Assembly: GCA_010093485.1 (NCBI GenBank) | Contig: MU001494.1 | Coordinates: 1,333,937-1,397,936 of the forward strand | Direction: 5' to 3' | Length of the DNA: 64,000 nt | Source: Karstenula rhodostoma CBS 690.94 | Lineage: Eukaryota; Ascomycota; Dothideomycetes; Pleosporales; Didymosphaeriaceae | Shown: in pieces, positions 53,625-64,000 of the stretch | How the letters are laid out: every line of letters begins with the position of its first letter | Position numbering within the stretch: position 1 is the stretch's first letter | The notes under the pieces: generated by a model | Seen by the model: the letters and a program-made list of their open reading frames with translations, nothing else | The model's database searches: none | Told to the model about the DNA's origin: nothing | Position numbers and translations under genes: made by a program

Positions 53625-55772
53625 CTATTGTCGACTGCTTCCTGGGCGTCCGCCTTTGCCAGTCTTCGCCTTTGCGTGTGCCTCTTTACACTCGTCGCTA
53701 CAGAACCACTTCGTTCTACCTGATGGGGCTCTATCGAGGTTCACGCACGGCAAATGGAACCACTCACGTGGACAAGAATCGTTGTCACACGCTATCATGT
53801 TTCCGAAGGATACTTGGTTGCAGTAGCAGTACCGCGGCTCGTCGCCATCTTCGTCTGATTCTGCTTCCTGCGACTGTTCCTCAGGAACGACGGAACTCGC
53901 TCTGGATGACTGCGGATTCGGTTTTGGATCGGGTGCTGATTCCAATGCAGGGGACTGCATAATCGCACTGTTAATCGCAGTGGTCTTCTTGTTGCCACGT
54001 TTAGACACGATCCCCGTTGTCGTGCTGTTGTTTTCTGACGACGTGTTCGAGTTTCCATTTCCATTGTTGGCCTTGCGCGTGCTTCTGCTGCGAGCCATAG
54101 GGATCTCGGGAAACGTCCCAACGACAGGAGTCGCCGTCTTAGATGCGCGACCCGCACGAGCGATCGAGGGTGCTGGGGCCGGTATATCGATTTCCATGCT
54201 TTCGGGCTCCTGCATCTCCACATCTTCGTGTTTTAGGGCCGTGGCAGTAGCTATCGTCTCAAACGGAGGGAGTTCTGTGATGTCCTTGGGTGTTGATGCT
54301 CCTTTGGTGGAGGCATTATCGCGATTGATACCAGCCGCTTGTTCTAGTTCGGTGATGGCGTTGCTGCTTGTGGGTTGCTGCACAGAGTGAGACGATGAAG
54401 GCCGAAGGACGACGGGCGGTTCAGGAGCTGCAGATGCGACCGAGTTCGCAATAGAGTTCTTGCGCGCGCGTGCGGCCGTTGGGCGATCTGGATTTGCAGC
54501 ATTTCCTCTCGGTAACGAAAAGTTGCCGACGAGCGGCGAAGAGGCAGGCTGGGGTGAATAAGCGGGCAGTGCGTGCTTGCGCTGCGCCGGCGCTGGGGGT
54601 GCCCGAGGCTTCCGCTTGCTTGTCCCGCCCTCGATGCTTGGTGTTGCTCGCGGGCTCGTGCCGCTCCGTCCACCGACTCCCGCGGCAGCCTTGAGCGCGC
54701 CACTCAGCGATCGTTCCATGGGCGGAGCTGCCGCCACTGCTGCCGCCAGCGCTTTCTCGGTCTTTTTCCTCTTGCCCTGCGACGGCGCGCCGTTGCTTGT
54801 GATTCCAAGGCCCACCGCGCGACTGTCGTTCCCAACCGCTTCTGCAGCTATGGCTTTGCGCTTGTGCGGTTTCTTCGCGGGCCGGTCGTCGAAGTCGGAG
54901 TCAACATGCTGGTGTCGGCTGCGCTTGTTCGCAAGCATGGCTTCTCGTCGCGCTTCGCTTTTGGCTGCTATGGAGTCGACATCGTGCATATGCTGAGCAG
55001 CCGCGGCCAGATTGTTGGCCGAGACCACTTCTCTTCGCTGCCGCTCATGCGCACTGCCCTTCTTCTTCTCCTCTTTGTCCGCGTATGCCCAGTGTGAAAG
55101 ACTGCCGTAGCGCGCCTCCTCGCTGACCTCATCGTCCAGGTGTGCGTAAGAGTTCTTCATGCGCGCGAGGCCCTTATCTTTGGTTGCTTTGGCGCCACCA
55201 AGGACCACCAACTTCTCATCCAGCGCGGGTAGGATGTTCACAATATGCATGCGCAGTCGGCAGAAAGACTGGCGCTTCTTCAGGTCGGCATGCTCTCTCG
55301 CCGAAAGCGTGTCGGGGTCGATCGCGGCGAGCTGCTGCCAGAGGATGGCCGGATCTTGCATCGTGCCGCCATTGGCGCCTGCGCCAGAGCCGTTCTCGAC
55401 CACTACGGAGTTGTGGGAGCTTTCGCGGCGCTCTGATCGGGTGGGCACAGGCATCTGGTCGATCTCGTCAAACATGAGCCCCAGACTGCGTTCGGGGTCG
55501 TGGATCTTCGCTTCGACTTCTTTGAACATGGAAAAGTGTCGTATTAGCTCTTTAGGGAAGGCGTCTACTGCCTGCGAGAAGTGTGTGAGTGCCGGACAGA
55601 AGCCGCCGGCATTATTGGCCGCTTCGGGCGTCTGGTCCATGCCGCCGGAGCGCCCTGCAAAGGTGCGCGCATAGTAGTTGGTCGGTCGGACGGTGGTGCG
55701 TCCTTGTCGTGTCGGGCGGCGATCGGAAGCTGTAGAAGGGCCAGCAACACGGGATCCTGCGGCCGGAGGCAT
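53625..55772 (-). CDS. ING-family PHD-finger protein (Pho23/Yng-like), 715 aa
   Basis: This is a chromatin reader subunit of a histone acetyltransferase or deacetylase complex. It is a single exon with an ATG at 55772. The N-terminal ING helical domain (about 60-215: [11 protein letters not shown] ... [16 protein letters not shown]) is recognisable. A long disordered, Ser/Pro/Ala-rich middle with basic patches follows. The C-terminal PHD finger starts near 647: C-Y-C-N, C-D-N-D-S-C, E-W-F-H-L-P-C, W-F-C-S-D-E-C. This is the Cys4-His-Cys3 pattern with the aromatic residues that read H3K4me3. The length is far above yeast homologues because of the disordered middle. Whether it is Pho23-like (Rpd3L) or Yng-like is not settled. 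Confidence 0.9.
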   Translation of the reverse strand: MPPAAGSRVAGPSTASDRRPTRQGRTTVRPTNYYARTFAGRSGGMDQTPEAANNAGGFCPALTHFSQAVDAFPKELIRHFSMFKEVEAKIHDPERSLGLMFDEIDQMPVPTRSERRESSHNSVVVENGSGAGANGGTMQDPAILWQQLAAIDPDTLSAREHADLKKRQSFCRLRMHIVNILPALDEKLVVLGGAKATKDKGLARMKNSYAHLDDEVSEEARYGSLSHWAYADKEEKKKGSAHERQRREVVSANNLAAAAQHMHDVDSIAAKSEARREAMLANKRSRHQHVDSDFDDRPAKKPHKRKAIAAEAVGNDSRAVGLGITSNGAPSQGKRKKTEKALAAAVAAAPPMERSLSGALKAAAGVGGRSGTSPRATPSIEGGTSKRKPRAPPAPAQRKHALPAYSPQPASSPLVGNFSLPRGNAANPDRPTAARARKNSIANSVASAAPEPPVVLRPSSSHSVQQPTSSNAITELEQAAGINRDNASTKGASTPKDITELPPFETIATATALKHEDVEMQEPESMEIDIPAPAPSIARAGRASKTATPVVGTFPEIPMARSRSTRKANNGNGNSNTSSENNSTTTGIVSKRGNKKTTAINSAIMQSPALESAPDPKPNPQSSRASSVVPEEQSQEAESDEDGDEPRYCYCNQVSFGNMIACDNDSCPREWFHLPCVNLDRAPSGRTKWFCSDECKEAHAKAKTGKGGRPGSSRQ

Positions 55773-56952
55773 CGTGGGAGCACTGAGCGGCGCGCGGAGC
55801 AGGAAAGATGGCGCGGAAACAGTCCTGCGGGGCGAAGTTACGGACAGCGGGCGCGGTTAGAGTATGAAAGCTGTAGAAATGATGTGGAATCACATTTCAA
55901 GCGGCGAGCAGGCGGTTGCTTGCGCACAGGGGGGGTTTGTGTGGTGAAGCGTGGGCGACGAGCTGGTTGTCTCCTCTCCAGGGTTTCGGCTCGGCCTTGG
56001 CGGTGACGGGTGGCAGAATCTAACCCGCATCGTCATCGTCTCGTTGAGGATGGCCCGGACCCTCGTCTCAATATGAAGACCGAATACAAACCGTGGCCTT
56101 TTCCCAGTCAGTTTTCTAATAGCTGGACTCGTTGCAACCCAGTCTTCTAAGAAGCCTCTCCTCCGAATATCTCCACACGTGCTGAAGGCAGCTTCTTTCT
56201 CGAGGGTTTCAGAACATACTCACCTCATGACTCCCAGAAGAGAAGTGCCACAGGAGTCATACAAAACGGTTGATGTTGAGGTTATTCAGCAGCATCCCTA
56301 TCATAGTCCATCGCCCCCACCGATGTTCCCTAGATCCACAGACCTCACAGTTACTGAGCACCACAGTCATCAACGCCACGTGCGCAGAATATACTCGGAC
56401 CAGCTTGGCCCGCTGTTCGACAACAATAATGATTCTTTGTTGAAGCTTACACGAGACTCAGCCATCTGGAGAAGGCGATTTGCTCTCTCGGTGAGGCCTG
56501 GCTCATGTTGTCATCATCCCGATGTCGATAGTAGAGGCCTCCCACGTGTTCGACCTCCCAAAGATCCAAGCATCAATGTCGGCCACTTGGGGTTGTTCCG
56601 AGCATTAGAGATAGCGACAGCGTTGATGCTACCTTCGCTGAAGCCTGTTATGATCACTTTATAACGTCGGGCGCGTCTTCCGATATTATTCCTTCCAGCA
56701 TGCATGGTTTCATTTTAGTTCCTGTGCTGTTGCTTGCAATGCTGGTTCAGAAGCTTGAGTACTTTTTTTTAACCCAAGATATACAACAAACAAACCGATC
56801 AGACCCAGAATTTTGTCCTAGTACTGTAACGATTCTCTTACCACTTGATATCTGTTCTGGACTGATTCTGAAACAGGTGGTATCAATCAACCCGCCAGCT
56901 TAACAAAGAAAAGTTGATACAAGTCAACCTAGGCCTTTTCTTTAGCCGAACC
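55773..56952. other. Intergenic region, no supported gene
   Basis: About 1.2 kb. A 161-codon frame at 56179-56664 on the plus strand has no recognisable motif or convincing context. The left end holds the ING gene promoter. Confidence 0.45.
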
Positions 56953-57683
56953 TCAGATCGCAGCCGTTCGATATTCCCATGGCTCATCGATGATCATAAA
57001 CAAAGGTGTCAGATCGACCCGAGTTCTCCAAGACTTGTTAAGTCGACGCATGAACGCTGAAGACTGACCTCCTAATGTATGTCTAGCAAAACTGGACCTT
57101 GGCAATCTGAACCACGAGGCTCTTCGAGCAATTGGAGCAACTCGTTCTCGGTACTGTGAGACATCTGTTGATTTTGTAATGATTGTGGGAGTAAATGATG
57201 TTGGTGAAGTGTAAATAATCAAGTACGTGGGGTTCGAGTTGTTTGGGAGAGGACGTCTGGGCAATGAAACATGGTAGTCGATCACATAGACGAGATGTTG
57301 AAATTCGTGAGTGAACTTGTGTTTATCTATTGTGTTTCGCACTACCTTGCAGAATGCCTTGATCTGCTGCTGACCATATTTTGGATTACTGCAGATCCAT
57401 AAGCAACCAAAAAGCCTCCTTTAGATTGGCCTATGCTCATGAATCCTTTGAGAGAGAAAAGAGAAAGAAAGAAGAAGCCACCCTTAGTGGTTAGGACCCG
57501 ATCACCAATACCGTAGAGGATGAAAAATCTACGGACAATGAAATCGGTAGTAGTGTTGGATGAGCCTAGAGTACAATGTGAGTGAGATTTCCTGGCGAAG
57601 AAAGATGAGATGAACTTACCGTAGCTTCCATAAGGGACTGATAGCTCGCTATTTTGCATCTGGGTATTCCCATTGGACATCAT
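56953..57683 (-). CDS. Possible multi-exon unknown gene, or further exons of the gene upstream
   Basis: Coding-like segments lie here on the minus strand: a first piece with P-Y-G-S-Y-G just before a GTAAGT donor, a middle piece with Y-G-I-G-D-R-V-L-T-T-K-G, and a last piece from about 57410 reading I-C-S-N-P-K-Y-G-Q-Q-Q-I-K-A-F-C-K-V-V-R-N-T and continuing to the stop at 56953. They require at least two or three small introns that I could not fix. The beginning overlaps the end of the coiled-coil gene (stop at 57649) in another frame, so these may be alternative 3' exons of that gene. Family not recognised. Confidence 0.35.
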
Positions 57684-59486
57684 CGGCCATCTTGGTGTCT
57701 TCTAGTTTGATCATGCGATGCTCACCCTTCGGTTTGGACGGAATGACGACCTTAGGATGAGTGATCTTCCGAGTGGACGGCTCAATACGAACCGAGAATT
57801 CATCTTTTGGGTTGGTGAGTCGCTCCGTCTGTACCATTTCCTCGGTGTTCTTCTTTGCCGTCGGTTTGGCGAGGACCATAGCAGGCACCAGATCCAGGCG
57901 CTGGTCCAAGTGTTTGCCCTCACCATCACCCCATTTTGCTAAACCGGGAGAAGCGATGAGAGCTACGCTACCCTTCTCAACTTCGATGCTCTCCGCGATG
58001 CTATCGAGATGGGGTTGTTCTCCCTCGTACGCGTCTCCGACTTCTGGGTAGACAACCTGTATGCGGCATCGCTGGAGGAATATGTGGAGAGCCAACGAGA
58101 ATGCCTTGTCCACGATGTCATCGACGCGCGAAAAGTTTGTGCCCGGTGATACGCGGACAAGGTACCCTTCAATGTTGTCCTTGACCTTGGAGCGAACGCG
58201 TTGGATGTTAGCCTCCAGCTGCGGACACTTTTCCTGCACGATACCTGTAGTGATAACTTCTTCTCCCACCTGATGCAGGAGCTGTTCCATGCTAATCAGT
58301 CGCCACTGCTCAGAAGATGTAGTGGGAGAAGGCCACTGGTGTTGATGGTCTTCACCGAACAAAACTAAGAAGTCGTTTGCCAGATCGATCGATTCAAACA
58401 TGTAGACTGGGAACGATCATGTTAGTCAAAGCATACATGGTTAAGGAAGACCTGAGACCCCAGATGATAGTACTTACAGGGACTGCAGAAGAGCCGACCG
58501 TACAAGACGGACCAAACGAATGCTTCGACGATGGGCCTCATGCGCACGGCGGATTTCAAATCTTCTTGCTTCACTCGGCCGACCAGAAGGCTTTGCCTAA
58601 TAGCATCAATGCGGATCAAGGAGTCGGAGTCGTTGAACTGAATTTGTCGACTAAGGCCTTTGATAGCCTTCGCAAGCTGACGGAATTCAGTTGCTAGCAT
58701 GGCATCGGGCACTGGGTCGATTTTCTCGACATTGCAGAGCAGTTGTTGTTGAAGAGATAGTACTTTCGCTTCTAGCGCTTCGACAAGAGACCTGTTAGAG
58801 ACAGATTTTGTGACATCCTCCATAAGTGGATGAAGGGTCGCGTTCATTGTCTCGCTGTCGTGATCATTGTATTTCATGTTGTTGCTGGAAGCGTAGGGTC
58901 TAAGCAAAAGCTTGACAAGATAGCTATAGCGGTCGCTCGCAAACCGATGGTTTTTCTTCAGTTCTTTTTGCCCGTGTTCTAACTGTTGACAATAGGCTGT
59001 CAAGGCATTCTTCTCGTTCTCAAGCTTCTCGTTCTCTTGGCGAAGTTCGCTGTTCTTCTCTGAGAGTCCCACGACCATCCTTTGGTGCTTCTCAACACTG
59101 TTCTCTGCAGTTATGCGACCCCGTTTCGCTCTTTCCAGATCTGTGGCGAGTATTCTCCGAGTCTTCTGCATGTCTTCTTGCATAGTGGACTGGTACGATG
59201 GTTGAGAAATATTGCGTGTGATGTTTCGGTCGCGTGAAGCACGAGGGTCAGGGAGAGCACCATTTCGCGGAGTGTGCTGTGGGTTCCGGGTCGCGGCTCC
59301 AGTAGCGGTGGAGTGGGTATCAGCATGGCTTCTGTTATCAGACTGCAGCTCCATGTCCAAGGGATCAGCGGATGTGTCCGAGGGACCGGGGTCGCTGAAT
59401 CTATTGATAATCGACCCGAACTGACAAATCGTGAGTGTGATTCTCGTAAGACACCCTGGAGGTCTTGAACTTACTGTCTGAAACAT
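57649..59486 (-). CDS. Coiled-coil protein of unknown function, about 570 aa
   Basis: Exons are 59486-59475 (only M-F-Q-T), 59420-58478 and 58406-57649; introns of 54 nt (GTAAGT..GTCAG) and 71 nt (GTAAGT..ACTAAC..CCAG) close the frame. After a polar N-terminus, residues about 95-190 form a coiled coil (E-K-H-Q-R-M-V-V-G-L-S-E-K-N-S-E-L-R-Q-E-N-E-K). The following 350 residues look globular with helical periodicity, no catalytic motif, and end in a Lys/Glu-rich tail. No signal peptide or membrane span. It is divergent from the Hsp70-like gene at 59880, with 393 bp between start codons. I do not recognise the family. Confidence 0.65.
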
Positions 59487-59879
59487 TGTGGTGCTCAGGT
59501 GCCCAAGCAAGAGCAAGGTTATGAGGTATCGAAGAGATGCTGCAATGTGAACATTACAGTGGTGAAGAATAAGGAAATTTGGGGGGCAGTAAGCACCGGC
59601 TACTAGCGTCAAAAAGAAAGCTTGCTATCTTCGCTAGCCAGTCCGTTGGCGGTGAGAGAGAGAGAGAGAGCTTTCTCACCTTCACTAAATTTGCCACGCA
59701 AACAGATTGCGGTAGCTTTCCCAAAAGTGAGAGCTGTGCAACTGGCGCAAGTCACGTAGGTGTACTTATAAGTAGGTCGATACCCTCCCTCTTCCTTCCA
59801 CCACGAATACTCCTCCACATTTTGAGCCACTCTTCTTTACCTGCACTCGTGTCTCCGACACACAAAGCATTCAGCAGCC
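59487..59879. promoter_or_regulatory. Divergent promoter, coiled-coil gene / Hsp70-like gene
   Basis: 393 bp between start codons, including a GAGAGAGAGAGAGAG tract (about 59656-59670). Frames that run through it to 59579 are accidental. Confidence 0.5.
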
Positions 59880-61919
59880 ATGGTAGAACATGGGTTGGTC
59901 ATTGGTCAGTATCGTCTATACTCGTGTTTCCTAAACCTCGTCTGACTATTTTAGGCGTCGACCTTGGGACCACATACACCGGCGTCAGCTACTGTGACAC
60001 ATCCAGGACGGACAATATCGAAAATCGCATCCAAATCGTCTCGAACTGGCCAGCGGTTCATGCTATGATCGGAACTAAAGAGAAGACACCCACTGAGATC
60101 ACGTATCTTGGGGGCGGCATGAAATGGGGAGGCGCAATTCCTCCCAACATTCAACGTCATATGTGGACGAAGCTGGAGCTCGACACTCCTAGAACCGGTG
60201 AAGCTGCAAAGATCCGCCAGGAACTGCTTGGTTCTGGATATGGAGGCGTTGCGGGGGTAAAGAGTCCTGTCGACATTATCGCTGATTTCCTCGCCCAGGT
60301 TCTGGACCACTTGATGAAGAATCTCAACGTCCAGTACACAGAGAAGCTGTGGAAAACCTTCTCAATTACTCTAGTTATTACATACCCTGCCGTATGGAGC
60401 GATTCGGCGAAGGCCTTCACCCTGCAAGCCTTCTCCCAGGCTGGTTTCAACCAAAAAAAGCTACCGATGCTAAAGAGGACGATCACAGCCACTGAGCCTG
60501 AGGCTGCAGCACTCTACACCATTATGTCTATGCGTGGGACGGCCCAAGACAAGCAGCTTGCAGTAGGCGATGGATTCGTTGTCTGCGACATGGGTGGAGG
60601 CACTGTAGACCTCATATCCTACAAGGTTGCCGGAGTTGATCCCACGATTCTCGAAGAGGCAACGATTGGAACTGGAGACCAGTGTGGTGGAAGCTTTGTG
60701 GAGAGGTCCTTTCTTAGGTGGCTCGAGGAAAAGCTGGGTGAGAAGGACTTTCGAGAGGTAGCCGGATGCTCTGCAGCCGACATTTCGCGCACGTCACTTC
60801 CTGCCAGACTCGGCAAGATGATGCAGGAGTTCACTGCTTGTGCAAAATCTGGATTTCAGGGCAGTGATACCGAAGACTACGAGCTGAGACTGCCTGCGCC
60901 ACTGAACACCATCTTGTGTGACACAAACCGCAGCATCGCAAATGGCGAGATCATGATTACAGCGTAAGTTCTGCTGCAAGGCGGGTCCATTGGATCAATT
61001 TGAATGTCTCACTGATGTGAAACAGAAAGGACTTGAAGGAGATGTTCAATCATTCACTTCAGAGAACAGGAGAGCTCCTTCTTTCGCAAATCAAAGCTGC
61101 AGCCCAGAATGGACAGGTCAAGGTCAGAGTATGTGTTGATGCGAGCTTGTTCGTTGTAGCTACTAACATTGACACAGTTTGCTTTCCTTGTCGGTGGGTT
61201 CGCCGAATCGCAATACATGCAGACGGAGCTACAGAAGCTTGTGATTGATCATGGCGTTCAGATCATCAAGCCACTCCATGCGTATGCTCTTCCTCACTCC
61301 TTGATGTATATCGCTAATCCATGGATAGCTGGTCAGCTATTGCGCGAGGTGCAGCTGCGAAAGGGCTCGAACAAGGTGGCAAGACTCCAATCAAAGGTCG
61401 GAAATGCCGCCGTCACTATGGAACCGCATGCACTGAACCCTTCCAACCCAAGAAACATCGCGAACAGGACTTCTACATTTGCTCATTCACGGGAAAGAAA
61501 CGGGCGAACAAGCAAATGAGCTGGATGATTAGCAAAGGACAAGACCTTCCTACTGCAGCAGAAGTGCACGGCACCGTTTCTCTGCACCACAAGTTCTGGC
61601 CTGGCGAGCCAAGACGCGCTTCTCCGCTACTACTAGCTGCGGACATAGATGAGGCTCCACATCGCTCATATGAGACTGTAAGTGTGCTTTTTGAGTCGGA
61701 TTGACGCGTGTTAACACCCTATAGGCGGTCTACGAGGTTGCTCGGCTCCGGGTGGACCTAGAGAAAGTTCCCCAGCGAGCGTTCCGGAAGCGTCACAACT
61801 CCAAGAATCCGTACTATGAGCTGCATTACGAAGTCCATATCAGCGTTCAATCGGGCCTCGAATTCTCCTTGTGGGTAGATGGCAAACGATACGGCGCAGT
61901 TACGGCTGAGTATGCTTGA
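59880..61919 (+). CDS. Hsp70-like ATPase (HSPA12-type), about 594 aa
   Basis: This is an actin/Hsp70-fold ATPase. Exons are 59880-59904, 59955-60963, 61026-61128, 61178-61281, 61329-61677 and 61725-61919; five introns (50, 62, 49, 47, 47 nt) close the frame, several with ACTAAC or CTAAT branch sites. Phosphate-1 loop G-V-D-L-G-T-T-Y-T-G-V is built across intron 1; the phosphate-2 loop C-D-M-G-G-G-T-V-D-L lies near 215, and the adenosine motif F-L-V-G-G-F-A-E-S near 390. There is no canonical Hsp70 substrate domain; the C-terminal 190 residues are specific to the fungal HSPA12-like group. Such genes are expanded and poorly characterised in Pezizomycotina. A chaperone or signalling role is only inferred. 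Confidence 0.85.
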
Positions 61920-63405
61920 ACATGCCTATTGCACACGCAGTGTTTTCGGCAGATGGTGCTCAGACCCCTTGAGCTCATCGAACATTCAACACGCACCACA
62001 CTCCATCCGAGAGAAATAAGAGCATGGCATTTGCACGGAAACGGAATTTTGGTTACGAGATTCATTTCAAGGCTCTCTCGAGACTATCCGGTGTCTCATC
62101 CAATGTCGGATAGTCTTTCCTGTCCGACTACACCCGGTTTGAAGATTTGGAAGGTCTTCTGGCGAAAGACGTCAATTATGTCTTGACATATAATTTTCTT
62201 TTTACAAATTCATTATCTTGAGGTTTTTTACAAATTCATTCTCGTGCGGATCTTAGTTTCAACTCACAATCTCCCCTCGACAACTTCTAGTGTATGATCC
62301 AGTGACGGACAATACAATTACTGCAAATCCTCCTGCAGTCCCTAATCCCAACACACTCTCCTCGGATATCCGTCCAACGCGAGAGCCAATCATAAACGCC
62401 CCACATCACATGATTGAAAACTCATGCACGTCATCCGCGCCGCTAACCCCATCCTCCTGGTGGCGCGCGCCCCGCCCAAAACTCTATCCGCAGCGCAGCA
62501 CGCCCGTCTCACGCGCATGCAGGCCTGCACCGGGCCCCCCTTTAATCCCCATCCAATCCCCGGCTCACCAGCACCAACGGGAGGGAAGGCGCATAGCGCG
62601 ATGCAAAGCCCGCACCGGTGCGCTCGCCGCCCCTCTTGTCCGAAGCGCTTGCGCTTGCGCGCGTCCGTCGTTGGTCGGCGAATTTGCCGCTCGGACCTTC
62701 ACATGCACTGTCGGACGGCATGGTTAGCGGCGCGGAGCGGTGGAATGGGGGAAAAGTACTGGACCGGGGATGAAGGGCCGAGAGGGCTGGTCCATCCATG
62801 GGCTGAGGTGGGCGCGGCTGTTAGGTCAGGTCGGCCGGCGCGATGCTTGGTGGCGGCCGCGTGGTGTCTCGGTCGTCAGCTGCACGCCTATGCATGCACC
62901 TGGGAGGCAGAACGAGGCGTTATCCGCGACCGAATCATCGAGCTTCGAGGATACGAACATCACCCATGTAGAATCACGCTTCCCCATAGATGCATCTACA
63001 GTGATTGATTGATAGAGACATGGAACTGAACTAAATTGTGGTTGGTACAAAGTCGAGCGCCGGGTCCCAATGCAACCCTCTATACAGACGCGAGACAAAC
63101 GTTTGAAGCTCTGCGTTACTGCTGCCCAATGAGCCAGTGCAGACATACGTTGTACTCCGGACTCCTTTTAGCCACACCCGACCCGTTGTCGAGTGATTTT
63201 CCCCTCTGTACTCCAAACTACCCAACAACGCCAACCGGGATAACAGATAGGCCAGCCGGCAAAAAATAAATGGCGAGGCCCGCCTTCATGGCCGAAACAG
63301 CATGTCTGTTGAATGACCTTGGAACCACAAGCGCCCAACATCTGACAATAACCGTGAAAGAAAACAAGTTGATTCGAACCAGCACTTTGCGGATACGTGA
63401 CCACA
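61920..63405. other. Intergenic region; small direct repeat
   Basis: About 1.5 kb without a supported gene. A 15-16 bp unit TTTTTACAAATTCATT occurs twice (about 62199-62214 and 62225-62240). The segment 62400-62900 is GC-rich with overlapping frames up to 194 codons on both strands that I regard as compositional. Confidence 0.5.
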
Positions 63406-64000
63406 TCAAGGACCGGAAGTGGACTGGTTCGGAAGGCCTGTGTAAGGATCCCAGTTCTCTTCTGCACGAATCTCCGGGTAGTGTGACATATTCGGTTGAG
63501 GCATTGACTGTGGAATTGACTGTGGCATGTTCTGCGGCATGTTCTGCGGCATGTCTCCGAGATTAAGATGGCTTGAATAATGTCCGACACTGTACGGCCT
63601 AGGTTCATTCGAAGGACGCATCTGGTGATACGGCGTGGAGGAGAGGAAATGTGCGGTATAGTTTGTCTGAGGATGTGGCGTGTAGGATGTGGCATAGCTT
63701 GTCTGGGGTAGTGACGGGAACGTAGTAGCGTAGCTCGCCTGGGACAGTGCTGGCGCAAAGGTGGTCGACGGGAAGCTCGACTGTGGAGTTGGAGTGTAGG
63801 ACGAGGAGAATCTCGGCTGTGTAGCAGCAGCGTGGTCAGCGTAGGACTCCTTTCGATCTTCCGTGTCCGCGCGATAACGCTTGGCTGGCGGAGCCTCGTC
63901 CTCGTAGTAAGAACTACTGGTCCTTCCCGGAGCACTTGATTGAGATGAAGGCATGCCTTCGGCGAAGTATGAGCGCTTCTGGCCTGCAAATGCCCTTGGC
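63406..64000 (-). CDS. Partial gene entering from the right edge: Tyr/Pro/Ser-rich protein
   Basis: The minus-strand frame is open from the stop at 63406 to the window edge, reading K-R-S-Y-F-A-E-G before the first Met (63954), so the true start probably lies outside. The product is low complexity, rich in Ser, Pro, Tyr, Thr and Gln, with P-P-A-K-R-Y-R (possible nuclear signal) and a tandem P-Q-N-M/P-Q-S-M unit (12-bp repeats near 63520-63550). An intron near 63400 (G|GTCCTT..GTCAG) could extend it further. Family not recognised. Confidence 0.55.
   Translation of the reverse strand, partial: PRAFAGQKRSYFAEGMPSSQSSAPGRTSSSYYEDEAPPAKRYRADTEDRKESYADHAAATQPRFSSSYTPTPQSSFPSTTFAPALSQASYATTFPSLPQTSYATSYTPHPQTNYTAHFLSSTPYHQMRPSNEPRPYSVGHYSSHLNLGDMPQNMPQNMPQSIPQSMPQPNMSHYPEIRAEENWDPYTGLPNQSTSGP

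Noticed and set aside
56179..56664. 161-codon plus-strand frame as a gene
   Set aside because: No recognisable domain, unusual composition and no splice or promoter context.
62424..63008. 194-codon frame in the GC-rich region
   Set aside because: Competing frames on both strands, Arg/Ala/Cys-rich compositional artefact.
1..64000. CRISPR arrays, rRNA genes, phage or bacterial elements
   Set aside because: No regularly spaced repeats, no rRNA-like stretches; gene structure is fungal throughout.

Overview
The window is 64 kb of nuclear chromosome from a filamentous ascomycete (Pezizomycotina; a Dothideomycete is my guess, not provable from one window). Genes have short introns (about 38-174 nt, mostly 45-65) with GT..AG ends and CTAAC/CTGAC/CTAAT branch sites. 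Gene content is typically fungal: cellobiose dehydrogenase, Pkh/PDK1 kinase, Gpi8, OPT transporter, Yme1, Qcr6, an ING-type PHD protein, a SWP73-type SWI/SNF subunit and a secondary-metabolism type P450. Coordinates of spliced genes were derived by hand from donor/acceptor sites and checked for reading-frame closure (the summed exon length is a multiple of three).

Layout. 1-4.1 kb: gene-poor sequence with a dispersed repeat copy and two related RING-type genes. 5.6-11.8 kb: a long disordered protein of unknown function and the PDK1 kinase. 13.1-18 kb: secreted cellobiose dehydrogenase and Gpi8, both on the minus strand; Gpi8 shares a 300 bp divergent promoter with an OPT transporter (18.2-20.5 kb). 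20.7-24.1 kb: two tRNA-Pro(UGG) genes, then a gene-free stretch with transposon-like relics, leading into an isolated P450 (24.1-25.7 kb). 26-35 kb: F-box-like protein, SWP73 subunit divergent from a cytosine-deaminase-like amidohydrolase, and a C2H2-like nuclear protein. 35.7-46.6 kb: secreted aldose 1-epimerase, FLVCR/DIRC2-like MFS transporter, Qcr6, RraA-like protein, Yme1 and an ACC-synthase-like aminotransferase. 46.7-50.4 kb: a divergent sugar transporter / GH3 beta-glucosidase pair that looks decayed. 50.9-64 kb: 5'-nucleotidase-family protein, ING/PHD protein, a coiled-coil protein divergent from an HSPA12-like Hsp70 ATPase, and a gene that runs off the right edge.

Most genes are independent housekeeping or accessory units; I see no operon-like or secondary-metabolite cluster. 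Functional pairs suggested by arrangement are Gpi8/OPT, SWP73/amidohydrolase and coiled-coil/Hsp70-like (shared divergent promoters), and transporter/beta-glucosidase (a former glucoside-uptake and hydrolysis pair).

The most unusual object is the tRNA-Pro(UGG) at 20724-20859. Every tRNA helix is intact and it has the usual intron after position 37. It also carries a second 51-nt insert exactly at the T-stem/T-loop junction, and that insert begins GTACGC, contains GGCTAAC and ends CTCAG: the anatomy of a fungal spliceosomal intron inside a polymerase III gene.
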